DNA of 61,274 nt from Candidatus Epulonipiscium sp. (GTDB taxonomy: Bacteria > Bacillota > Clostridia > Lachnospirales > Defluviitaleaceae): the NCBI GenBank assembly GCA_012519955.1, contig JAAYPH010000049.1, forward strand, positions 1 through 61,274, written 5' to 3'. Shown piece by piece: positions 54,939 to 61,274 of this stretch. The notes below the pieces were generated by a model. It was given only the letters and a program-made list of their open reading frames with translations, searched no databases and was not told the DNA's origin. The number at the start of each line of letters is the position of its first letter. The first letter of the stretch is position 1. Position numbers and translations under genes: made by a program.

Positions 54939-56075
54939 TCACCGCCCTTTCGTAAATTCTCTCGCCCATTGATCTGCATCCAAGATATCCGATAATGTTG
55001 GATTCATTATTGTATTATGTGCTTCCATAGCTTTTTCAATCATTAAAGGAATATCCAAAAACTGAATTTCTTTTGTTAAGAACCGCTCTACTGCTATTTC
55101 ATTCGCTGCATTCAATACCGCAGGCATAGAGCCGCCAATGGCAAGAGCATCATAGGCTAGCTGTAAACACTTAAAAATAGACAAATCAGGTTGTTCAAAG
55201 GAAAATACATTTCTTTTGGTAAAATCAACTTTTGGCCAATTATTTTTATAGCGCTTTGGAAAAGTTAAGGCATATTGAATGGGTACCCTCATATCCGGTT
55301 CACCGATCTGCGCCATAATAGAGCCATCTTCAAATTCGACCATAGAATGGATCATGCTTTGTGGATGAACTACCACCTCAATTTGTTTGGCTTCAACATT
55401 AAACAACCATTTTGCTTCAATAACTTCCAATCCTTTATTCATCATTGTAGAAGAATCCACAGTGATTTTAGCACCCATTGACCAATTTGGATGTTTTAGG
55501 GCATCTTCAACGGTTACACTTTGAAGATCTGCTAATGATTTGCCTCTAAATGGTCCACCGGAGGCAGTTAAAATAATTCTATGAATGGAATTTTGCTTAT
55601 TCCCTTGTAAACATTGAAATATTGCAGAATGCTCACTATCTACAGGAAGAATACTAACGTCGTTTTTCTTAGCTTCTTCCATAATGATTTGTCCTGCAGT
55701 AACAAGAGTTTCTTTATTGGCTAAAGCGATATTCTTTTTTCTTTTTATCGCTTCAAAAGTCGGTATGAGTCCAATCGTTCCTACTACAGATGTAACAACT
55801 GTATCAATCTCTTCCATAGTAGATATTTCTATTAATCCATCAATCCCAGTTAAAACTTCAACAGAACCATTTAATCTTTTTTTTAACTCATATGCCTTTT
55901 TTTCATCCATAACGGCTACTTTTTTCGGATGAAATTCATGAATTTGTTGCTCAAGCAGCTCAATATTTTGGTTAGTTGATAACCCACATACCTTTATATC
56001 CTTCAGATTTCTAATGACGTCTAAAGTCTGCGTACCTATAGAGCCTGTTGAGCCTAATATTGAAATTTTTCTCAA
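54939..56075 (-). CDS. dxr: 1-deoxy-D-xylulose-5-phosphate reductoisomerase
   Basis: Second step of the MEP isoprenoid pathway. The NADPH-binding ISILGSTGSIGTQTLDVI opens the protein; metal-binding residues lie in LPVDSEHSAIFQCLQG and the loop SASGGPFRGKS-like (TASGGPFRGKS). The TTG at 56075 is preferred since GAGGTGA lies five bases upstream, giving 378 residues; an ATG at 56096 adds seven residues. It lies six bases before rseP. Confidence 0.95.
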   Translation of the reverse strand: MRKISILGSTGSIGTQTLDVIRNLKDIKVCGLSTNQNIELLEQQIHEFHPKKVAVMDEKKAYELKKRLNGSVEVLTGIDGLIEISTMEEIDTVVTSVVGTIGLIPTFEAIKRKKNIALANKETLVTAGQIIMEEAKKNDVSILPVDSEHSAIFQCLQGNKQNSIHRIILTASGGPFRGKSLADLQSVTVEDALKHPNWSMGAKITVDSSTMMNKGLEVIEAKWLFNVEAKQIEVVVHPQSMIHSMVEFEDGSIMAQIGEPDMRVPIQYALTFPKRYKNNWPKVDFTKRNVFSFEQPDLSIFKCLQLAYDALAIGGSMPAVLNAANEIAVERFLTKEIQFLDIPLMIEKAMEAHNTIMNPTLSDILDADQWAREFTKGR

Positions 56076-56152
56076 AATATTCACCTCGTTTATCATTCAA
56101 GCAACTTCCTCATAAGTAGTTAATAAACTTCAAGGAATCTTGTGTAAAAGCC

Positions 56153-56959
56153 TTAGAAAATCAAATTGAGTACAATTATAGAATAATATACTAATGGTGC
56201 AGTGAAAAGTATGCTATCAAATCTATCTAATACGCCTCCATGCCCAGGAAACAAATTGCCGTAGTCTTTTATATTGACATATCTTTTGACTGAAGATGCT
56301 GTCAAATCGCCTAATTGTGATACAATCGCCCCAGTACCTCCTATTATAGAACAAATCGCTGGGAAATATATAATCGGAATTTCTGTAATATATGTAACAA
56401 TGATGCCGTATATAAGTGATAAAAGTGATCCACCTACAATTCCGCCTAAGGCACCTTCTACAGTTTTTTTAGGGCTTAACTGAGGACAGAGCTTATGCTT
56501 TCCAATTGTGATGCCGGTAAAATATGCTAATGTGTCACTTCCCCAAGCGCTGATAAATATTAACCAGACAAAATATTCTCCATATTCAAGATTACGAACT
56601 TTTTGAACATAAAAAAATAAAATGCAAACATAAAAAAAGCCTATAAATGTAACGGCTACATCTATAATATTATATTTTTGATGAAAAAATATAATACTTA
56701 AAAGTAATGTAAATAAAAAACACATAAAAAATACAAAATACCACTCATCATAAGGAAACACAAAAAATGTAAAAAGCATAGTGTAAATATACCCAATATA
56801 TTTTATAGGATGAGCTTTCTTCTCCATCACCGTATAAAATTCATATAAACCTACTAAAGTCATAACTCCGATTGCAAGTTTTAGAATCCATCCACCCGAT
56901 AAAACTATTCCTAGTAACAGTGGAATTCCAAAAACCGCTGTTATAATACGCAAACGCAA
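56153..56959 (-). CDS. cdsA: Phosphatidate cytidylyltransferase
   Basis: Membrane enzyme making CDP-diacylglycerol, the precursor used by PgsA. About eight hydrophobic segments and the signature GDLTASSVKRY...GHGGVLDRFDS near 215-245 are visible. The 268-residue protein starts at a TTG (56959) eight bases after GGAGG. It lies between uppS and dxr as in most Firmicutes. Confidence 0.94.
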   Translation of the reverse strand: MRLRIITAVFGIPLLLGIVLSGGWILKLAIGVMTLVGLYEFYTVMEKKAHPIKYIGYIYTMLFTFFVFPYDEWYFVFFMCFLFTLLLSIIFFHQKYNIIDVAVTFIGFFYVCILFFYVQKVRNLEYGEYFVWLIFISAWGSDTLAYFTGITIGKHKLCPQLSPKKTVEGALGGIVGGSLLSLIYGIIVTYITEIPIIYFPAICSIIGGTGAIVSQLGDLTASSVKRYVNIKDYGNLFPGHGGVLDRFDSILFTAPLVYYSIIVLNLIF

Positions 56960-56977
56960 TAAAATCTCCTCCGAACC

Positions 56978-57712
56978 TTATATTAATCCAAAACGACGGT
57001 TTCTATTTTGGAATTCGTAAATTGCTTTATAAAGATCGTTTTCATCAAAATCCGGCCATAGCTTGTCACAAAAATATAGCTCACTGTACGCTATTTGCCA
57101 TAATAAAAAATTGCTAAGTCTTTGTTCACCGCTGGTACGAATCAAAAGATCAGGATCAGGAATACTTCCTGTGTCTAAATACATAGAAAAAGTACTCTGA
57201 TTAATAGAATCAATACTTAGTTTAGATTCTAAAATATCTTGCCCCATTCTTTTTATCGCACGGATCATTTCATCACGGCTTCCATAATTCAAAGCAATAT
57301 GTAAATTTAACCCGTTTTTCTTGGAAGTCTTCATTTCCAGTTCACGAATTTGATCTTGAATGTCTTCATCTAGTTTAGTTTTATCTCCTAAAATATCAAT
57401 CTTTATGTTGTTTTTGTCTGAATCCCGTAAGTATTTTTTTAAATAATTTCTAAGTAAATTCATTAAACTTTCTACTTCATCTTTGGGCCTTTGCCAGTTC
57501 TCAGTAGAAAAAGCATATACCGTTAAATGGGGTATCCCTAAAGCATCTGCTGCGTTTAATACTTTTTCTAAGGCCTTTGATCCCGCTTGATGACCATGGG
57601 TTCTTGATTTTTTTCTGTTTTTAGCCCAACGTCCATTTCCGTCCATTATGATTGCTATATGTTTTGGCAGACTATCTAAGTCAATCATCTGTTTATAATA
57701 ACTTCCGTCCAT
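56978..57712 (-). CDS. uppS: Isoprenyl (undecaprenyl) diphosphate synthase
   Basis: Cis-prenyltransferase that makes undecaprenyl diphosphate, the lipid carrier of wall synthesis. Motif I IIMDGNGRWAKNR, the HGHQAGSKAL segment, and the C-terminal DLLIRTSGEQRLSNFLLWQ are clear. The ATG at 57712 has GGAGG five bases upstream; four extra residues from 57724 are unlikely. Length is 244. Confidence 0.95.
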   Translation of the reverse strand: MDGSYYKQMIDLDSLPKHIAIIMDGNGRWAKNRKKSRTHGHQAGSKALEKVLNAADALGIPHLTVYAFSTENWQRPKDEVESLMNLLRNYLKKYLRDSDKNNIKIDILGDKTKLDEDIQDQIRELEMKTSKKNGLNLHIALNYGSRDEMIRAIKRMGQDILESKLSIDSINQSTFSMYLDTGSIPDPDLLIRTSGEQRLSNFLLWQIAYSELYFCDKLWPDFDENDLYKAIYEFQNRNRRFGLI

Positions 57713-57744
57713 CCTGACCTCCATAACGAATAAATTAACAAATA

Positions 57745-57761
57745 CCCCTCCAGAGAAGGGG
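57745..57761 (-). terminator. Weak hairpin between frr and uppS
   Basis: CCCCT/AGGGG arms with a seven-base loop, followed by TATTTGTTAATTTATT on the minus strand. It probably attenuates rather than stops transcription. Confidence 0.45.
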
Positions 57762-57775
57762 CATATGTAATAATT

Positions 57776-58333
57776 CTATACTGCAAGGATATCTTTACTT
57801 TTAAGTTCAACACGTTTATCTATGTCATTAATAAAACGATCTGTCATTTTTTGAATGTCTTCTTCGCAATCCTTTAAATCATCTTCAGTAATTTCTCCAT
57901 TTTTTTGAACTTTTTTAAAGTGTTCAAGGGCGTCTCTGCGGATGTTTCTAATTGCCACTTTTGCTTCTTCACCTTTTTTCTTCACTTCTTTTGTGAGCTG
58001 TTTTCTTCTTTCCTCTGTCAGTTCAGGGAAGATCAATCTAATAACTTTTCCATCATTGTTAGGATTGATTCCAATATCCGATGTCATAATAGCTTTTTCA
58101 ATTTCTTTTAGTAAAGAATTATCCCAAGGTTGAATTTGGATGATTCTAGCTTCTGGTACAGTAATATTTCCAACCTGTTGAAGCGGTGTTTGAACACCAT
58201 AATAGTTTACAGTAATTTTATCAAGTATATGAGGATTAGCCCGTCCCGCACGAATAGTATTGAATTCCTCTTCCAATGTACTAATCGTTTTCTTCATTTT
58301 CTTTTCATAAACTTCATATGCTTTAGCATCCAT
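57776..58333 (-). CDS. frr: Ribosome recycling factor
   Basis: Splits post-termination ribosomes together with EF-G. The 185-residue sequence has the family stretches FNTIRAGRANPHILDKI, VPEARIIQIQPWD and the C-terminal helix region DDLKDCEEDIQKMTDRFI. ATG follows GGGGG. It lies 12 bases after pyrH. Confidence 0.97.
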   Translation of the reverse strand: MDAKAYEVYEKKMKKTISTLEEEFNTIRAGRANPHILDKITVNYYGVQTPLQQVGNITVPEARIIQIQPWDNSLLKEIEKAIMTSDIGINPNNDGKVIRLIFPELTEERRKQLTKEVKKKGEEAKVAIRNIRRDALEHFKKVQKNGEITEDDLKDCEEDIQKMTDRFINDIDKRVELKSKDILAV

Positions 58334-58345
58334 AGTATTTCCCCC

Positions 58346-59050
58346 TTAATTTGTTATTAATGTGCCTATATTTTCACCAGAAACTGCCTTAATTATACTG
58401 TTGTCCGTATTAAGCCCAAAAACAAGTATGGGTAATTTTTGCTCCATGCAAAGACTTGCTGCCGTTCCATCGATGACTTTTAGATCCTTATCCAAAATTT
58501 CTTTGCAGGTTATTTGATCAATTTTCTTTGCAGCGGGGTTTAATTTAGGATCTGAATCATATACTCCATCAATATTCTTTGCAAATAAAAGAGCATCTAC
58601 TTCTATTTCACATCCTCTTAATGCGGCTCCTGTATCAGTTGAAAAGAAAGGATGCCCTGTCCCGCCGGCAAAAAAGACGATTGTATTATTGGTTATGTAA
58701 TGAATAGCACTTTCTTTTGTAAACACTTCTGTCATAGTACCTATCTGAAATGGGGTCTGAACAACTGCATTTAAGCCTTGCGATCTGCATATTTCCGCAG
58801 TATACAAAGCATTCATAACAGTAGCAAGCATCCCTATTTGGTCTGCTTTCGTTCTGTCCATTTCTTCACTGCTTCTGCCTCTCCAAAAGTTTCCGCCTCC
58901 AATAACAACAGCAATTTCTGTTCCTTGCTCAACCAATTTCTTTAATTGCCCAACTACAGACATTACTGTATCGAAGTCAAAACCAATACCTTTGGAACCA
59001 GCTAGGGCTTCACCGCTTAATTTAATTAAGATACGTTTAAATTTTGTCAT
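58346..59050 (-). CDS. pyrH: UMP kinase
   Basis: Hexameric bacterial UMP kinase making UDP. The amino-acid-kinase fold is evident: LIKLSGEALAG, VVIGGGNFWRGR, the phosphate loop AGGTGHPFFSTDTGAALR and the segment NIDGVYDSDPKLNP. Length 234 is standard. The ATG has GGAGG upstream (after about eight bases). It follows tsf by 165 bases. Confidence 0.96.
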   Translation of the reverse strand: MTKFKRILIKLSGEALAGSKGIGFDFDTVMSVVGQLKKLVEQGTEIAVVIGGGNFWRGRSSEEMDRTKADQIGMLATVMNALYTAEICRSQGLNAVVQTPFQIGTMTEVFTKESAIHYITNNTIVFFAGGTGHPFFSTDTGAALRGCEIEVDALLFAKNIDGVYDSDPKLNPAAKKIDQITCKEILDKDLKVIDGTAASLCMEQKLPILVFGLNTDNSIIKAVSGENIGTLITN

Positions 59051-59172
59051 AGGATTTTTCCTCCGCTATTAATGTATCATATTTTTTAATATTATTCCAT
59101 ATAAATTGTAAATTTTATATCCAAATATTAAGTAAAAACGTTTTTTACAAAAAAATTTATATTCATCCATAG

Positions 59173-59194
59173 AAAAGGGGAAACACATTGTGCC
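59173..59194 (-). terminator. Terminator after tsf
   Basis: A G-rich arm GGGGGG and a CCCC arm flank a small CAC/GTG stem; TTTTCT follows on the minus strand. The pairing is imperfect. Confidence 0.55.
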
Positions 59195-59215
59195 CCCCCA
59201 ACTCTACTAATAAAA

Positions 59216-60136
59216 TTATAAATTCATTTGTTTTGCAACTTCTTCTGCAAAGTTTTCTTCTTTCTTTTCTAAACCTTCGCCGGTTTCAAAACGAGCAAAT
59301 GCTTTAATGGTGATATCTGTTCCAACTTCTTTTGAAACACTTTCTAAATATTTAGCAACAGTCATATCTGGATCTTTAATGAATTGTTGGTCTACTAAGC
59401 ACATTTCTTTTAAGTTCTTTGTTAAACGACCTTCTATCATTTTCTCAACAATATTAGCTGGTTTACCTTCATTTAGAGCTTGTTGCTTTAAAATTTCTCT
59501 TTCTTTTTCAATAAAGTCAGCAGGAATTTCATCCCTTGTTATATATTGAGGATTAGCTGCAGCAATTTGCATCGCAACATCTTTAGCAGCTTCTTTTACT
59601 TTATCAGAAGTATCTTGGCTGCTTAATTCAACTAATACACCAATTCTTCCGCCACCATGAATATAAGATACGATTACTCCAGCTTCAGTTTCAAATTTTA
59701 CAAAACGTCTAATATTCAAATTTTCACCGATAACAGAGATTTTTTCTGTTAATACTTCTTCTATAGTCTTAGAAGGATCTAAAATCCATGCTTCTTTCTT
59801 AAAGTCTTCAATAGAAGTTGTTTTTGTTATTGCAGCTTGTTTAGCAACTTGAGCAGCGAATGTTTTAAATTCTTCATTTTTAGCAACGAAATCTGTTTCA
59901 CTGTTTACTTCTACTAATGTTCCAACTTTTCCATCTTCTGAAATATAGGTTACAACCAAACCTTCAGCAGCAATTCGTCCTGCTTTTTTAGCAGCTTTTG
60001 CTAATCCTTTTTCTCTCAAAAGTTCTACAGCTTTATCCATATCACCATTTGCTTCAGATAATGCTTTTTTACAATCCATCATTCCTGCGCCAGTCATTTC
60101 TCTTAATTCTTTTACCATTGTAGCTGTAATTGCCAT
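59216..60136 (-). CDS. tsf: Elongation factor Ts
   Basis: Nucleotide exchange factor for EF-Tu. The UBA-like N-domain LREMTGAGMMDCKKAL (near 9-24) and the TDFVAKNEEF signature are present. The ATG at 60136 is eight bases after GGAGGG, giving 306 residues; 11 more in-frame residues are not used. It lies 124 bases after rpsB, with a hairpin between them. Confidence 0.96.
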   Translation of the reverse strand: MAITATMVKELREMTGAGMMDCKKALSEANGDMDKAVELLREKGLAKAAKKAGRIAAEGLVVTYISEDGKVGTLVEVNSETDFVAKNEEFKTFAAQVAKQAAITKTTSIEDFKKEAWILDPSKTIEEVLTEKISVIGENLNIRRFVKFETEAGVIVSYIHGGGRIGVLVELSSQDTSDKVKEAAKDVAMQIAAANPQYITRDEIPADFIEKEREILKQQALNEGKPANIVEKMIEGRLTKNLKEMCLVDQQFIKDPDMTVAKYLESVSKEVGTDITIKAFARFETGEGLEKKEENFAEEVAKQMNL

Positions 60137-60212
60137 AATTTGTACCCTCCAATAAAATTTTTTTATCATATAATGTATAGTCTGTAATTTTTATGTCTTT
60201 ATTCACTGTATA

Positions 60213-60246
60213 TAAAAGGCTTCAACCTAATAACAGGCTGAAGCCT
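60213..60246 (-). terminator. Hairpin between rpsB and tsf
   Basis: AGGCTTCA (60217-60224) pairs with TGAAGCCT (60239-60246), plus a further CCT/AGG block across one mismatch; TTTTATATAC follows on the minus strand. It looks like a partial terminator. Confidence 0.7.
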
Positions 60247-60260
60247 AAAGGCTTATGACT

Positions 60261-60974
60261 TTATTCCTCTTCGGCAGTAACGGTATCTTGTACCCCTTGT
60301 TTTACTTCAATAACTGCATCAGCCATTTTTCCAACAATTAATTTAACTGCTCTAATTGCATCGTCATTACCTGGGATTACATAGTCTACTTCTTCTGGGT
60401 CACAGTTTGTATCAACGATTGCAATAATTGGAATACCCAAAATATGAGCTTCTTGGATAGCAATTCTTTCTTTTCTTGGATCAACTATAAAGATTAAGTC
60501 TGGAAGTTGAGTCATTTCTTTGATTCCGCCCACATTATTTTCAAGTTTTTCTTTTTCGTGGCGAAGTTTGATTACTTCTTTCTTTGGAAGCAAATCAAAT
60601 GTTCCATTTTGCTCCATTTCTTCTAATTGTTTTAATCTGTCAATTCTTGAACGAATGGTTTTAAAGTTGGTAAGCATTCCACCTAACCATCTTTGATTTA
60701 CATAGAACATTCCACAACGTTCAGCTTCTTCTTTGATAGAATCTTGAGCTTGTTTTTTTGTTCCTACAAAAAGCACATTTCCGCCTTCTTCAACAACATT
60801 ACGAACTACTTGATAAGCTTCTTCAACTTTCTTTACTGTTTTTTGAAGGTCAATAATATAAATTCCGTTTCTTTCAGTAAAGATATACTCTGCCATTTTA
60901 GGGTTCCAACGTCTTGTTTGATGTCCAAAATGAACCCCTGCTTCTAATAATTGTTTCATTGAAATAACACTCAT
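60261..60974 (-). CDS. rpsB: 30S ribosomal protein uS2
   Basis: Late-assembling 30S protein, 237 residues with an acidic C-terminal tail. Family stretches: [35 protein letters not shown] and [21 protein letters not shown] is close to AGGAGG. A good promoter and a structured leader precede it. It begins the rpsB-tsf-pyrH-frr cluster. Confidence 0.97.
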   Translation of the reverse strand: MSVISMKQLLEAGVHFGHQTRRWNPKMAEYIFTERNGIYIIDLQKTVKKVEEAYQVVRNVVEEGGNVLFVGTKKQAQDSIKEEAERCGMFYVNQRWLGGMLTNFKTIRSRIDRLKQLEEMEQNGTFDLLPKKEVIKLRHEKEKLENNVGGIKEMTQLPDLIFIVDPRKERIAIQEAHILGIPIIAIVDTNCDPEEVDYVIPGNDDAIRAVKLIVGKMADAVIEVKQGVQDTVTAEEE

Positions 60975-61008
60975 TACAATTTCCTCCTATTTTTGGTTTT
61001 ACCTCCGA

Positions 61009-61060
61009 ATTCGTCATCTTTCCGCAAGACCCATTGGGCACCATAGCGAAAAATCCGAAT
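61009..61060 (-). promoter_or_regulatory. Structured leader of rpsB
   Basis: The minus-strand leader can form nested stems: ATTCG/CGAAT (61056-61060 with 61009-61013), then TTTC-GC/GC-GAAA with a bulge, then a CCC/GGG tip. Its position and compactness suggest an autoregulatory ribosomal-protein leader. I made the fold by eye. Confidence 0.45.
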
Positions 61061-61085
61061 CGTGTGTGTTTTATTTTCACATGGA

Positions 61086-61114
61086 AGTATAGCATATTCT
61101 TCTAAGTTAATCAA
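61086..61114 (-). promoter_or_regulatory. Sigma-A-type promoter of rpsB
   Basis: On the minus strand TTGATT (61109-61114) and TATACT (61086-61091) are 17 bases apart, with a leader of about 100 bases to the rpsB start. Confidence 0.65.
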
Positions 61115-61214
61115 TATTTTTATTTCTTTTAATACTATAATTTTAGATATCTAAATTGCAATATTAAATGCAACAAATTTTGAAACCATATGATATTTAG
61201 AAGCAATTGCCTGT

Positions 61215-61262
61215 GGTTGTCAAGGGCGGAGCGAAGTGGAGTTCATTTTACCCTTGATAACC
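61215..61262. repeat. Long inverted repeat at the window edge
   Basis: GGTTGTCAAGGG (61215-61226) and CCCTTGATAACC (61251-61262) can pair over 12 bases with one G-T wobble, around a 24-base centre rich in GGAG/GAAG. It is visibly more GC-rich than its surroundings. No gene is attached within the window. It could be a small mobile repeat, a transposon end or the terminator of a gene beyond the edge. Confidence 0.5.
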
Positions 61263-61274
61263 CTAGTACTAATA

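Noticed and set aside
59131-59150. Near-palindrome GTAAAAACGTTTTTTAC before pyrH
   Set aside because: It is low-complexity A/T sequence with one length mismatch and no clear relation to a promoter or terminator.
1-61274. CRISPR array, tRNA or rRNA genes
   Set aside because: No regularly spaced repeats, cloverleaf-like segments or rRNA-like conserved stretches were seen on either strand.

Overview
The window reads as a chromosomal segment of a low-GC, endospore-forming Gram-positive bacterium of the class Clostridia. The evidence is AT-rich DNA, strong GGAGG ribosome binding sites, dipicolinate synthase (spoVFA/spoVFB) behind a sigma-K-like promoter, an SpoIIIE/FtsK translocase, class III fructose-bisphosphatase, YlxR/YlxQ, YlzJ and a LexA/YneA-type SOS pair. 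I cannot name a species. No rRNA, tRNA, CRISPR array or complete insertion sequence was seen.

Region 1 (1-9.9 kb) is the most accessory-looking part. It holds a tyrosine recombinase, a CoA-disulfide-reductase/rhodanese/TusA/DsrE fusion broken by a one-base frameshift, a TtcA-type tRNA thiolase, a DUF421 membrane protein beside a 30-residue membrane peptide, and an SOS module. That module is a second tyrosine recombinase, a short LysM membrane protein resembling the division inhibitor YneA, and lexA. Four LexA-box-like sites lie in three promoters there. NAD synthetase follows.

Region 2 (9.9-21.5 kb, mostly minus strand) carries a PLP lyase, hfq, miaA, mutL, mutS and miaB, then a DUF5658 membrane protein with a hairpin over its ribosome binding site, fructose-bisphosphatase and a small unknown protein. 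Region 3 (21.6-30 kb) has acuB, the branched-chain amino acid ABC transporter livK-H-M-G-F, a YprB-like exonuclease and a beta-CASP nuclease.

Region 4 (30-44.9 kb, minus strand) runs, in transcription order, rpsO and pnp, an M16 peptidase, dut, spoVFA-spoVFB, a HAD phosphatase, tepA-ylzJ, ftsK/spoIIIE, fhs-folD, rimO and pgsA. Region 5 (45-61 kb, minus strand) is the translation and envelope core: rpsB, tsf, pyrH, frr, uppS, cdsA, dxr, rseP, ispG; then rimP, nusA, rnpM, ylxQ, infB, rbfA, nrnA, truB, ribF. The order matches the Bacillus rpsB-to-spoIIIE block, but polC, asd, dapG and dapA are missing from their usual places.

The genes cooperate in ribosome assembly and translation, isoprenoid, phospholipid and wall-carrier synthesis, one-carbon metabolism, DNA repair with the SOS response, and spore maturation. 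Many genes start with TTG. Start choices below follow ribosome binding sites where these are clear.
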